The notes: a model not told the origin generated them from the letters alone. 54,308 nucleotides of DNA from Flavobacteriaceae bacterium (GCA_022425945.1 JAKMEK010000071.1:1-54308); one strand, 5' to 3'; numbered from the stretch's first letter, positions 35,264 through 43,716 are shown. Program-made: numbers and translations.

Positions 35264-36270
35264 TGAAGGTTGGGGCTATATTGAAGAATAATTTGATGCA
35301 GTTTTTCTTTTGTTTCGGTTAGCGAAAGGGTAGACATCCCTCCTGCTGCATTTACATGTCCTCCTCCGTTAAAGTGTTTTCGTGCAAATGTGTTGACATC
35401 AAAGTCGCCTTTGGAACGAAAAGACATTTTGATGATTTCTTCTTGCTTATTTTCAACCATGATGACGGCCAGTTTCACCCCTTCTAGACTTAAGCCGTAA
35501 TTGACAAAGCCTTCGGTGTCCCCTTTTTGAAAATCACAAGCGTCAAGCTCTGCTTGACTCAGATGCATATACACTGCCTGAAGCTTTTCTACACGTGAGA
35601 GGTTTTTGAGTCCTAAACCGAGAAGTTGAAGACGTTCAAAACGGTAGCTATCGTAGATGTGTTGATGTATTTTGCTGTGATCAATACCACTGTCTAATAA
35701 ATGTGCAACTACGCGGTGTGTTTTTGCTGTGGTTGACGAAAATCGGAAGGAGCCCGAATCCGTCATTATTCCGGTGTAGATACAGGTAGCTATATCCTGT
35801 GTAATGCCTTTAGCATCCAAAGCTGTCAATACATTATAGACCATTTCGCAAGTTGATCCTAAACTTGGGTCAGAATACATCAAGGTAGCATAATCTTGTG
35901 GCGCTTCATGGTGATCAATCATCACAACAGTTGTGTCAGCCTTTTCTATCCATTGATCAATTGGTGCAATTCTACCAAGGGCATTAAAGTCTAGGGTAAA
36001 AAAAAGATCAGCTTCTTCGATGTGTTTCCTACACATCATTTCTTCTTTGTTGAAACAAAGAATGTTTTCTTGGCCTGGCATCCAAGCCAAAAATTTTGGA
36101 TATTCATTCGGAGAAATAACCTGACAATCATGTCCTTTTTTTTGTAGAAAATGTCGCAAGGCTAAGGTGCTTCCAAGTGCATCACCATCGGGGTTTTTAT
36201 GTGGAAAAATCACACATTTTTTTGGGCTAGAAAGTAAAGTGGAAAGTTGATTGATGAATTCTTTTTGCAT
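35260..36270 (-). CDS. DHH/DHHA1 phosphoesterase (NrnA-like nanoRNase/pAp phosphatase)
   Basis: The 336-residue enzyme carries the motifs of bifunctional oligoribonucleases that degrade 2-5-nt RNA and/or dephosphorylate 3'-phosphoadenosine 5'-phosphate. Seen are PHKNPDGDALGSTLAL (motif I), TLDFNALGRI (II), VMIDHHEAP (the DHH), TGIMTDSGSFRF (IV) and the DHHA1 substrate loop FNGGGHVNAAGG near the C-terminus. All metal-binding aspartates and histidines are in place. It heads the gldI operon, divergent from ndk. Confidence 0.93.
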   Translation of the reverse strand: MQKEFINQLSTLLSSPKKCVIFPHKNPDGDALGSTLALRHFLQKKGHDCQVISPNEYPKFLAWMPGQENILCFNKEEMMCRKHIEEADLFFTLDFNALGRIAPIDQWIEKADTTVVMIDHHEAPQDYATLMYSDPSLGSTCEMVYNVLTALDAKGITQDIATCIYTGIMTDSGSFRFSSTTAKTHRVVAHLLDSGIDHSKIHQHIYDSYRFERLQLLGLGLKNLSRVEKLQAVYMHLSQAELDACDFQKGDTEGFVNYGLSLEGVKLAVIMVENKQEEIIKMSFRSKGDFDVNTFARKHFNGGGHVNAAGGMSTLSLTETKEKLHQIILQYSPNLQ

Positions 36271-36277
36271 AACAGGT

Positions 36278-36285
36278 CAAATATA
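36278..36285 (-). promoter_or_regulatory. candidate -7 box of the NrnA-like/gldI operon
   Basis: The minus strand reads TATATTTG, a perfect -7 element, 7 bases before the ATG of the phosphoesterase gene. No TTG lies at the -33 distance. The short distance would give a nearly leaderless mRNA. Confidence 0.45.
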
Positions 36286-36362
36286 CAAATGCTTGTAGAG
36301 AAAGAAAACATTCCCTTAGTTTTATTGGAAGAAGAGCTTAGGCATTTCCTTATATATTTCCT

Positions 36363-36370
36363 TATATTTG
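36363..36370 (+). promoter_or_regulatory. candidate -7 box of ndk
   Basis: TATATTTG, a perfect -7 element, ends 18 bases before the ndk ATG. At the 21-base spacing upstream the triplet is TAG (36339-36341) rather than TTG. A near copy, TATATTTC, lies 10 bases upstream. Confidence 0.5.
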
Positions 36371-36388
36371 CAAAAAAAAAAATCAACT

Positions 36389-36808
36389 ATGACTACCAAC
36401 AGAACTTTTACCATGATTAAGCCCGATGCGGTGAAAAATGGACACACAGGTGCAATTCTTGAAAAAATAACAGCTGCTGGCTTTCGTATTGTAGCGTTAA
36501 AGAAAACGCAACTTTCAATACTAGATGCTGAAGCTTTTTATAGCGTTCACAATGAGCGTCCATTTTTTGGAGAATTGGTTAGCTTCATGTCGAGCGGACC
36601 TATTGTTGCTGCAATTTTAGAGAAAGACAATGCAGTCGACGATTTTAGAACCCTAATTGGAGCAACTAACCCTGCTGATGCTGCCGAAGGAACTATTCGT
36701 AAGTTGTACGCAACTTCTATCGGAGAGAATGCAGTACATGGTTCTGACAGTAATGAAAATGCTGCCATTGAAGGTGCATTTCACTTTGCCGGAAGAGAAT
36801 TGTTCTAA
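36389..36808 (+). CDS. ndk: nucleoside diphosphate kinase
   Basis: Ndk transfers the gamma-phosphate of ATP to NDPs through a phosphohistidine. The 139 residues match the family: [18 protein letters not shown] at the start, the substrate Kpn-loop region, [17 protein letters not shown], and the catalytic histidine in [14 protein letters not shown] chose ATG 36389; a TTG seven codons upstream falls inside the -7 box. It converges on the DUF721 gene with a 4-base overlap and has no terminator of its own. Confidence 0.97.
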   Translation: MTTNRTFTMIKPDAVKNGHTGAILEKITAAGFRIVALKKTQLSILDAEAFYSVHNERPFFGELVSFMSSGPIVAAILEKDNAVDDFRTLIGATNPADAAEGTIRKLYATSIGENAVHGSDSNENAAIEGAFHFAGRELF

Positions 36809-37107
36809 CGTAAAATAATTTTCTGAATCCCATCAAATCCTAGGGCATCGTTAAGATGTTTTAGGATTTTTTCTTTTCCATAGGATAATTCTTCTCTCAA
36901 GGGAGCAGAGGAGAGGTGAATATAGAGGGTTTTCCCTCTGAGTGATAATTCTTGGGTAAACTGCATTACGTTACTTCCAACAGTTGCTTCCCACGCTTGT
37001 TTTACCTTGAGTTCATTTAAGCCTTTTGCCAAGTTTCGTTGCTCCGTGATTTGGTGCAAAACATCCTGGATAGGTTTTGGTTCGAAAGACCGCTTTTTTT
37101 GACTCAT
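36805..37107 (-). CDS. DUF721 family protein, DciA-like
   Basis: The 100-residue protein belongs to DUF721, the family that includes DciA, the ancestral loader of the replicative helicase DnaB. The core is [20 protein letters not shown] followed by [19 protein letters not shown] and [11 protein letters not shown], the KH-like DciA fold. It lacks an extended C-terminal tail. The gene lies 1 base after a lipoprotein gene and in one run with recF, in line with the frequent linkage of DciA and recF. Function as DciA is inferred from family and context. Confidence 0.8.
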   Translation of the reverse strand: MSQKKRSFEPKPIQDVLHQITEQRNLAKGLNELKVKQAWEATVGSNVMQFTQELSLRGKTLYIHLSSAPLREELSYGKEKILKHLNDALGFDGIQKIILR

Positions 37108-37108
37108 G

Positions 37109-37528
37109 CTAAAGCGTTATTTTTTGATGACGTTTATAGTGGTATGCTTTGTCATTGTGAAACAAAATCATTTCGTTTGAGTTAAGCGAACGTATTTCTT
37201 CCTTCCAAGGACCTAGGGCATCATCGAAATGAAGGAAATAACGATTCCCTTCGTTTTCTATGTAGAATGTAACCAAGTCTTCTGAACTTTGGTAGGGGCC
37301 GCTGAACGTCGGTGTCATTTTTTTCTTAAAACCGCCCTTTTTTGAATTTAGGTGATAGAAATCTATCATCGGAGTAGTTCCTTTAGGTTGGAATACTTCT
37401 CCATGTGCATGGACAGATTCAATCTCCCAGTAACCTTCTAGAAGCACCAGGTCTGGAGCAGTAACCCTAGTGCATGCTGTAAAGAGCAGGAGATAGATGA
37501 AAGCGTTGAAGAAAAGGATTGATCTCAT
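37109..37528 (-). CDS. small lipoprotein, lipocalin-like
   Basis: The 139-residue protein has a signal peptide and lipobox (LLLFTAC, C19) and then a short beta-rich domain beginning LLEGYWEIESVHAHGE and including EDLVTFYIENEGNRYFLHFD, the strand pattern of lipocalin-like lipoproteins common in Flavobacteriia. No ligand is known. It is between recF (20 bases) and the DUF721 gene on the same strand. Confidence 0.7.
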   Translation of the reverse strand: MRSILFFNAFIYLLLFTACTRVTAPDLVLLEGYWEIESVHAHGEVFQPKGTTPMIDFYHLNSKKGGFKKKMTPTFSGPYQSSEDLVTFYIENEGNRYFLHFDDALGPWKEEIRSLNSNEMILFHNDKAYHYKRHQKITL

Positions 37529-37547
37529 TATTCGAAGGTAAATAAAA

Positions 37548-38630
37548 CTAGCTTAGCTCAAATAGCTTATGTGATAATTGTGTTGTTTTTAATGCGGCTA
37601 GGGTTCTTTCTGGATGGGTGTCAGATAGGAATAATTGTCCAAAATGGTTACTTTCGACCAATTGCATAATCAACGACACTCTTTCTTGATCCAATTTATC
37701 GAAAACATCATCCAAAAGAACAATGGGGGGAACCCCAGCTTCCTTTTTTATAAAATCAAACTGGGCCAGCTTGAGGGCGATCAAAAAAGATTTTTGTTGC
37801 CCTTGACTACCGAACTTTTTGATGGCTTGCCCATGAATTGTAAACGCTAAATCTTCCTTGTGTGGTCCTGCTGTAGTGAACTGCGCTGCCCGATCTTTGG
37901 GAAGATTTTGTTCTAACAGTGTTTGAAAATCAATAGTATGCAGGTCACTTTGATAAATGATATCAATGTTTTCTTCACTCCGACTGATGCTGTGGTAATG
38001 TTTTTTTACAATGGGAATAAACGTTGTTAGGAATGCCGTTCTTTTTTTAAAAATACGTGTTCCAAGGCCAATAATTTTCTCATTGTATATTTCCAATGTT
38101 TCATTTTCAAATGTTTGATTGGCGACAAAGTATTTTAGAAGTGCGTTTCGCTGTACAATGGCTTTGTTGTATTGAAGCAGATCCGTTAAATAAGCTTTAT
38201 CTGTTTGCCCCATTACTCCATCAATAAATTTTCGACGCGTACTACTTCCCTCAACGATCAAGTCTCGATCGGCAGGAGAGATTATGACTAGTGGGAGGAG
38301 TCCAATATGATCTGCCATGCGATCATAGGCCTTTCCGTTGCGCTTGATGGTTTTTTTATGTCCTTTTTTTAGGCTGCAAATTATTTTTTCATCCCGTTCA
38401 TCACGAGTAAATTGTCCTTCTAGAAGAAAAAAGTCTTTTCCGAATTGAATGTTTTGAACAGCAGAGGGATTAAAATAACCCTTTCCGAAACACAGGTGAT
38501 AAATGGCATCCAAAACATTGGATTTACCAATACCGTTTTTTCCCACAAAACAATTGATTCTTTCGTCAAAAATGAAAGAAGAGGCTTCAATATTTTTATA
38601 GTTTGTTAAAGAAAGTGATGTTAATTTCAT
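37548..38630 (-). CDS. recF: DNA replication and repair protein RecF
   Basis: RecF is an SMC-like ATPase that, with RecO and RecR, loads RecA at single-strand gaps. The 360 residues contain the Walker A GKNGIGKS (30-37), the ABC signature region FGSQGQQKSFLIALKLAQFD, Walker B PPIVLLDDVFDKLD and a late SDTHPERTL. I chose ATG 38630 (MKLTSLSLTNYKNIE), the family start, not the ATG seven codons earlier. It is divergent from the TPR gene at 38711 across an 80-base gap. Confidence 0.95.
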   Translation of the reverse strand: MKLTSLSLTNYKNIEASSFIFDERINCFVGKNGIGKSNVLDAIYHLCFGKGYFNPSAVQNIQFGKDFFLLEGQFTRDERDEKIICSLKKGHKKTIKRNGKAYDRMADHIGLLPLVIISPADRDLIVEGSSTRRKFIDGVMGQTDKAYLTDLLQYNKAIVQRNALLKYFVANQTFENETLEIYNEKIIGLGTRIFKKRTAFLTTFIPIVKKHYHSISRSEENIDIIYQSDLHTIDFQTLLEQNLPKDRAAQFTTAGPHKEDLAFTIHGQAIKKFGSQGQQKSFLIALKLAQFDFIKKEAGVPPIVLLDDVFDKLDQERVSLIMQLVESNHFGQLFLSDTHPERTLAALKTTQLSHKLFELS

Positions 38631-38682
38631 TGCTGCTAAGATAAGAAACACAAAGTCTCTTTTACGATTGGAATAAAAAGTT

Positions 38683-38690
38683 TATTTTTG
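38683..38690 (+). promoter_or_regulatory. candidate -7 box for the TPR-ribH-mutL run
   Basis: TATTTTTG matches TAnnTTTG and ends 20 bases before the ATG at 38711. The -33 position at a 20-base spacing is TTT, not TTG, so it is a partial match. Confidence 0.45.
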
Positions 38691-38710
38691 GGCTCTTTAA
38701 TACATAGATC

Positions 38711-39472
38711 ATGGCTACTTATAAAAAACGCGGAGCAAAAAAATCGGTAAGCTCACCACAACTTTCCGAACAAGAAATAGAAAGTACAACAGCTGAGGTA
38801 TTCGAAACCTTAGACGCAAGTGCATCAAGAACAGAGGAATTTGTTGCGAAATACCAAAATGTAATTTTGGGTTTCATTGGTGTTGTTACCGTTGGAGTGT
38901 TGGGTTATCTAACCTATGATGCTTATGTTGTAACGCCTCAAAAAGCGGATGCTGTTACCGAGCTTAACCAGGCACAGTACTACTTTAATATAGCGGTTAA
39001 TGGAGAAGATGCAGAAGCAGCTTACCTCAACGCAATTAATGGTGCGCAAGGGAAATACGGTTTTCAGGACATCATTGATAACTATGGAAGCACACCTGCA
39101 GCAGCATTGGCCCGCTACAGTACCGGAATGGCGTTCATTAACATTCAACAATACGATAAGGCCATAGACTATTTAAGTGACTTTAGTTCTGATGATGTAT
39201 TGTTATCTTCATTAGCCAAAGGCGCACTCGGAGATGCTTATGCTCAACTCGGTCAAGACGAAAAAGCATTAGCTAGCTACAAAGCCGCTTTTAATGCAAG
39301 CATAAACGACTTTACAACGCCTAAGTACTTGTTCAAAGCAGGTATCATTAGTGCAAGTTTAAATAAGAATAGTGAGGCATTGGATTACTTTAAACGTATC
39401 CAAAGTGACTTTTCGAATGCACCTGAAGCAGAACAAATTGAGATCCAAATCGGTCGTTTAGAAAATCAATAG
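38711..39472 (+). CDS. single-pass membrane TPR protein
   Basis: The 253-residue protein has a basic, then acidic N-terminal region (KKRGAKKSV), one membrane segment (about 51-69, VILGFIGVVTVGVLGYLTY) and a C-terminal domain with TPR-like hairpins (AAALARYSTGMAFINIQQYD, LGDAYAQLGQDEKALASYKA). The layout resembles YfgM, a membrane-anchored ancillary factor at the Sec translocon, but that identity is only suggested. It starts the run containing ribH and mutL; ribH follows 3 bases later. Confidence 0.85.
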   Translation: MATYKKRGAKKSVSSPQLSEQEIESTTAEVFETLDASASRTEEFVAKYQNVILGFIGVVTVGVLGYLTYDAYVVTPQKADAVTELNQAQYYFNIAVNGEDAEAAYLNAINGAQGKYGFQDIIDNYGSTPAAALARYSTGMAFINIQQYDKAIDYLSDFSSDDVLLSSLAKGALGDAYAQLGQDEKALASYKAAFNASINDFTTPKYLFKAGIISASLNKNSEALDYFKRIQSDFSNAPEAEQIEIQIGRLENQ

Positions 39473-39475
39473 ACC

Positions 39476-39958
39476 ATGGCTACTGCCCTTAGCAACCTTT
39501 CTAATTTCGATGTAAATGACGTCCCTTCTGGTGAGGGGTTGAAAATAGCCCTAGTTGTCGCCGAATGGAATGCAGAAATAACCGATAATCTTCGTCTAGG
39601 CGCGCATACAACTTTAGTCGAATGTGGTGTTCGTGAAGCTGATATAACCACAACACAAGTCCCTGGAAGCTTTGAATTGGTTTTTGGGGCCAAAAAAGCA
39701 CTTGAACAGGCTGTTGATGCAGTAATTGTGATTGGAAGTGTAATTCAAGGGCAAACGAAACATTTTGATTTTGTATGCCAAGGTGTTACTCAAGGGATCG
39801 TCTCGCTAAACCTCAGTTCCGATCGACCAGTGGTGTTTTGTGTTCTGACAGACAACACGCTTCAACAATCTATCGATCGAAGCGGGGGAGTGCATGGGAA
39901 TAAAGGAGTTGAAGCTGCGGTTACTGCAATCAAAATGGCTCAGTTGGCCAAGCAATAG
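39476..39958 (+). CDS. ribH: 6,7-dimethyl-8-ribityllumazine synthase
   Basis: RibH condenses the pyrimidine intermediate with dihydroxybutanone phosphate, the penultimate step of riboflavin synthesis, as a capsid-like or pentameric assembly. The 160 residues include VVAEWNAEITDNL, TTQVPGSFELVFGAKKA, IGSVIQGQTKHFDFVCQGV with the catalytic His, and FCVLTDNTLQQSIDRSG. No FMN riboswitch precedes it (only 3 bases separate it from the TPR gene), and other rib genes are absent from the window. Confidence 0.97.
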   Translation: MATALSNLSNFDVNDVPSGEGLKIALVVAEWNAEITDNLRLGAHTTLVECGVREADITTTQVPGSFELVFGAKKALEQAVDAVIVIGSVIQGQTKHFDFVCQGVTQGIVSLNLSSDRPVVFCVLTDNTLQQSIDRSGGVHGNKGVEAAVTAIKMAQLAKQ

Positions 39959-40023
39959 TTTTTTAACTGTAGTTTACTTCTTGGTTTTTCCGAAAAAATG
40001 TACTTTTAAGTCAAAGAAAGCAA

Positions 40024-40314
40024 ATGTTCAAATCATCCCTTTTTAAACTCAACAAGAACCGAAGGTATAACTATACCCCACGTTATTATGAGGGGAAAGA
40101 AATTTCGAATATTTACGAATTTGACTCCAAATTCTCTAAATATCGAGACACTTATAATGCTAATGACTTTGGGAAAAAATGGGAAGAAGCACGACTGGAT
40201 AGTCGTACGCGAAGCAATCGCGCATTCTCACCTATGTTGTTGTTAATTATTGCTGTTTTGTGTTTGATTTTTCTATATATCATAGATTTTGACTTATCCA
40301 TCTTTAGACAATAG
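40024..40314 (+). CDS. small conserved single-pass membrane protein between ribH and mutL
   Basis: The 96-residue protein has a basic, aromatic-rich N-terminal part (NKNRRYNYTPRYYEGKEI), an Arg-rich middle (ARLDSRTRSNRAF) and one C-terminal membrane segment (about 70-87, MLLLIIAVLCLIFLYIID). The same layout is conserved next to ribH and mutL in Flavobacteriia. I recall homologues labelled riboflavin synthase subunit beta, which looks like a name carried over from the neighbouring gene: nothing here resembles a riboflavin enzyme. Function unknown; mutL starts 3 bases after its stop. Confidence 0.8.
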   Translation: MFKSSLFKLNKNRRYNYTPRYYEGKEISNIYEFDSKFSKYRDTYNANDFGKKWEEARLDSRTRSNRAFSPMLLLIIAVLCLIFLYIIDFDLSIFRQ

Positions 40315-40317
40315 TCC

Positions 40318-42114
40318 ATGGAAGATGTGATTGCTCTACTCCCCGACCATGTCGCTAATCAAATTGCAGCAGGCGAAGTTGTACAACGTCCTGCCTCTGT
40401 GGTCAAAGAATTGTTGGAAAATGCCATAGATGCTCAAGCAACCCGCATCCAACTCATTATCAAAGAAGCCGGAAAGCAACTCATTCAGGTTGTAGACAAT
40501 GGCTTGGGAATGAGTCCAACCGATGCTCGGTTGGCCTTCGAGCGTCATGCAACTTCTAAAATCAAGCAATCAGATGATTTGTTTGCTCTGCATACCAAGG
40601 GTTTTCGCGGTGAAGCCTTGGCATCTATCGCCGCTGTCGCTCAAGTAGAAATGCACACTAAACGATCGGAAGACGAATTAGCAACCAAAATTAAAATTGG
40701 GGGAGGAGAAATAAAAAAACAAGATCTGGTAGTCGCTCCAGTTGGGACGTCAATGTCAGTAAGTAATTTGTTTTTTAATGTACCTGCGAGGAGAAATTTC
40801 CTGAAATCCAATGCTGTGGAATTGCGTCACATCATTGATGAATTTCATCGTGTTTCTATTGCCCATCCAGAGATTACTTTTTCCATGCTCCAAGGGGGTA
40901 CTGAATTATTTGACCTGCCTGCTGGTAATTTACGCCGACGCTTGACCCATATTTTTGGATCAAAACTTGATGATAAACTTGTCCCAGTTGAAGAGCAAAC
41001 AACGGTTTCAGGTATTCGAGGTTTTGTGTTAAAACCCGAAGCGGCAAAGAGAAGTAGAGGAATGCAATTTTTCTTCGTCAATAATCGGTTTGTAAAAAGT
41101 TCTTTTTTGCATCACGCAATCATGACGGCTTATGATGGCCTTCTGCATGAAGGTTGTTATCCGGGCTATTTTCTTTTCTTTGAATTAGAACCTCACACCA
41201 TTGATATTAATATTCACCCTACAAAGACAGAGGTGAAATTTGAGAATGAGCAAAGTTTATTTGCCATACTGCGATCTGCAGTTAAGCACAGCTTGGGTAT
41301 GTTCCAAGTAGCACCTACTTTAGATTTTGATCGTGATCCCAATTTAGATGTTTCTTATGACCAAGTAGATCACAAAGTTGAGCCGCCCAAAATAGAGGTC
41401 GATCGAGATTTTAATCCCTTTCAAGAGAAAGCGACCCATTCATTTTCATCGAAAATAAGCCCTCAATGGGAATCGCTCTATCAAGAAATTGGCTCAACAG
41501 ATTCGGCAGAAATGAGTTTAATTGGGGCTCTGGATTCGAATCCCAGCGATGCGACCCAAAAGATTTTTCAGTTGATGAATCGTTATCTGGTTAGTTCTAC
41601 TGGTGCAGCCTTATTATTGATTGACCAAGAGCGCGCCCATGAACGGGTGTTGTACGAATTGTTTTTGTCCAATATTACCCATGCTTCCACTTCAAGTCAA
41701 CAATTATTATTTCCGATTAAAATTGAATTAAATTCCTTGCAAAAAGCGTTCTATAACGACTATGCATCTTTGTTAACAGAGGTAGGATTTTGTTTGGGAG
41801 AACTAAAGGAAGATCATGTTGAGGTAGTCGGAATTCCAAGTGTTTGTTCAGAAAATAAGGCAGTTCGTGTATTTGAAGATTTGTTTGAATCCTTATCGAA
41901 CGAACAGCCTGAAGATACATTTAGTCAAACCGATTTAGTGGCAAAATCAATGGCAAGAACCCTCTCAATTAAACGCGGAAAGCGATTGGAAACTGAAGAG
42001 CAGCAACAATTGATTAACGACTTATTTGCTTGTAAAGAGACACAACTTTCTCCCTATAATCGACAGATTTTTGTTTCTTTGACCAAAGAAGAATTAGAGA
42101 AAAAATTTAACTAA
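40318..42114 (+). CDS. mutL: DNA mismatch repair protein MutL
   Basis: MutL couples MutS mismatch recognition to downstream repair. The 598 residues have an intact GHKL ATPase: ELLENAIDA (E31-A39 region), VVDNGLGM (D60, G62), HATSKI and GFRGEAL (95-101). A linker (about 330-405) leads to the dimerisation domain. The endonuclease consensus DQHAxxExxxxE reads DQERAHERVLYE (436-447), and the other metal-site motifs are altered: ACxxA reads AKSMA (542-546) and CPHGR reads SPYNR (578-582). Endonuclease activity is therefore doubtful. Its stop overlaps the following rhomboid start (TAATG). Confidence 0.96.
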   Translation: MEDVIALLPDHVANQIAAGEVVQRPASVVKELLENAIDAQATRIQLIIKEAGKQLIQVVDNGLGMSPTDARLAFERHATSKIKQSDDLFALHTKGFRGEALASIAAVAQVEMHTKRSEDELATKIKIGGGEIKKQDLVVAPVGTSMSVSNLFFNVPARRNFLKSNAVELRHIIDEFHRVSIAHPEITFSMLQGGTELFDLPAGNLRRRLTHIFGSKLDDKLVPVEEQTTVSGIRGFVLKPEAAKRSRGMQFFFVNNRFVKSSFLHHAIMTAYDGLLHEGCYPGYFLFFELEPHTIDINIHPTKTEVKFENEQSLFAILRSAVKHSLGMFQVAPTLDFDRDPNLDVSYDQVDHKVEPPKIEVDRDFNPFQEKATHSFSSKISPQWESLYQEIGSTDSAEMSLIGALDSNPSDATQKIFQLMNRYLVSSTGAALLLIDQERAHERVLYELFLSNITHASTSSQQLLFPIKIELNSLQKAFYNDYASLLTEVGFCLGELKEDHVEVVGIPSVCSENKAVRVFEDLFESLSNEQPEDTFSQTDLVAKSMARTLSIKRGKRLETEEQQQLINDLFACKETQLSPYNRQIFVSLTKEELEKKFN

Positions 42115-42854
42115 TGCGCGGGATAACAGATACGGTAAGGCACTTATTGATCATTAACGGAATATTCTTTTTCGCTTCAAATGTGTACGGTGAGTTTTTC
42201 TATGATTTGATGGCGCTTCATTTTTTTGAGAACCCCGCTTTTCAATATTGGCAGCCCATTACTCACATGTTTATGCATGGTAGTTTTAATCATATTTTGT
42301 TTAATATGTTGGGTTTATGGATGTTTGGCTCACCCCTTGAACAACTTTGGGGGAGTAAAAAGTTTCTGTTTTACTATTTCTCTACAGGTTTGGGCGCTGC
42401 AGCTTTGCAGCTATTTGTTTATTCTTTGTCTGCCTATCCAGTATTGGAAATACTGAATGGGGCTGGGTTTGCTTCTCAGGATATCTTAGACACTATTGCA
42501 TTAGGCGACCTAAATCTTAAATGGTTAGATCATGTTTCACGTGATGAAGTTCAATCACTCTATAATTCATATGTTGTCTCAATGGTAGGTGCCTCCGGTG
42601 CACTGTATGGAGTATTGGTAGCTTTTGCTTTTCTGTTTCCAAATATCCCTTTGCGCATAATCTTTTTGCCCTTTCTTCCCATTAAGGCTAAATATTTTGT
42701 TCCCATCCTAATTCTTAGCGACTTGTTTTTTGGATTCTCATCTTACTCTCTTGGCCCAGTTGCTCACTTCGCGCATGTTGGAGGAGCAGTTACTGGATTT
42801 GCAATGATGCTTTATTGGAAACGCAATCAGTTTAATCAAAACCGTTGGAATTAA
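42114..42854 (+). CDS. rhomboid-family intramembrane serine protease (first of two)
   Basis: The 246-residue protein has about six membrane segments. Rhomboid motifs are HGSFNHILFNMLGLWMFG in the second segment, the catalytic serine S161 in VGASGALYG and the catalytic histidine H221 in HFAHVGGAVTGF. An unusually long loop (about 100-150) lies before the serine helix. It is coupled to mutL by a one-base overlap and followed 1 base later by a second rhomboid. A 16-base parS-like sequence lies within it at 42533-42548. Confidence 0.93.
   Translation: MRGITDTVRHLLIINGIFFFASNVYGEFFYDLMALHFFENPAFQYWQPITHMFMHGSFNHILFNMLGLWMFGSPLEQLWGSKKFLFYYFSTGLGAAALQLFVYSLSAYPVLEILNGAGFASQDILDTIALGDLNLKWLDHVSRDEVQSLYNSYVVSMVGASGALYGVLVAFAFLFPNIPLRIIFLPFLPIKAKYFVPILILSDLFFGFSSYSLGPVAHFAHVGGAVTGFAMMLYWKRNQFNQNRWN
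42533..42548 (+). promoter_or_regulatory. parS-like sequence (13 of 16 matches)
   Basis: TGTTTCACGTGATGAA matches the ParB-binding parS consensus TGTTTCACGTGAAACA at 13 of 16 positions, with the first twelve identical. It lies inside the rhomboid coding region, about 6 kb from parAB. A chance match to the CACGTG core is possible. Confidence 0.3.
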
Positions 42855-42855
42855 C

Positions 42856-43716
42856 ATGACCTATATGAAACGTCTACTCAATCGTTTTGAACAATTTAAT
42901 ATTGCGGAGAAAATAATCTTCATAAATGTGGTATGTTTTGTACTGCCTTTTTTTATCAAGACGCTATTGTTCTTATTTGATTTACCCGAGCAAATTTTCT
43001 TTGATTGGTTCGAGTTATCTCCTCATCTAGCAACGTTTATCTATCATCCTTGGTCACTCGTGACTTATGGTTTCTTGCACGGGAGTTTTGGTCATATTTT
43101 ATGGAATATGCTACTGTTGTATTATGCATCCCAATTTTTCCTCAATCTATTCCCAGCTAAGCGTTTTTTGAATGTTTACTTTTCGGGGATAATTGCTGGC
43201 GGTCTTGTATTTCTTATAAGTTATGCGTTGTTTCCGGTTTTTAAAGGACATTATCCTAGTTTAGTGGGTTCCTCGGCTGGTGTAATGGCCGTTCTAATTT
43301 TTAGTTGTACTTATATGCCCCATCAAGAAATACGCTTATTATTCTTTAACGTCAAACTCATGTATCTAGGAATTGGGCTAGTTGTCTTGGATGTGTTGCA
43401 AATCCCTACAGGAAACGCAGGTGGGCATTTAGCTCATATTGGTGGAGCAGCTCTAGGGTATCTATATGCTAGCCAATTGCAAAATGGAAAAGATATTGGA
43501 CAAGGGTTTGATTGGGTAATCGATAGGGTAGCCGCATTATTTCAGCCTAAAAGAACAATGCATACAGTACATAAATCTAAATCTAAAATGCCTCCAACTT
43601 CTTCATCAAAATCGCAAAAGGAGATTGATGCTATCTTGGATAAGATCAGTGATTCTGGCTATGAGAGTCTGTCCAAAAAAGAGAAAGACCTTCTTTTTAA
43701 GGCAGGTAAAAATTAA
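42856..43716 (+). CDS. rhomboid-family intramembrane serine protease (second of two)
   Basis: The 286-residue protein has a short cytoplasmic N-terminus, about six membrane segments and a Ser/Lys-rich cytoplasmic tail (from about 230). The motifs are HGSFGHILWNMLLLYYAS, the catalytic S140 in VGSSAGVMAVL and H194 in HLAHIGGAALGYLYA. The tail ends with a helix SDSGYESLSKKEKDLLFKAG that recurs in Bacteroidota rhomboids. It follows the first rhomboid by 1 base; the two are diverged paralogues. An alternative start is Met4. Confidence 0.93.
   Translation: MTYMKRLLNRFEQFNIAEKIIFINVVCFVLPFFIKTLLFLFDLPEQIFFDWFELSPHLATFIYHPWSLVTYGFLHGSFGHILWNMLLLYYASQFFLNLFPAKRFLNVYFSGIIAGGLVFLISYALFPVFKGHYPSLVGSSAGVMAVLIFSCTYMPHQEIRLLFFNVKLMYLGIGLVVLDVLQIPTGNAGGHLAHIGGAALGYLYASQLQNGKDIGQGFDWVIDRVAALFQPKRTMHTVHKSKSKMPPTSSSKSQKEIDAILDKISDSGYESLSKKEKDLLFKAGKN

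Noticed and set aside
39473-39475. FMN riboswitch upstream of ribH.
   Set aside because: Only three bases separate ribH from the preceding gene, leaving no room for an aptamer.
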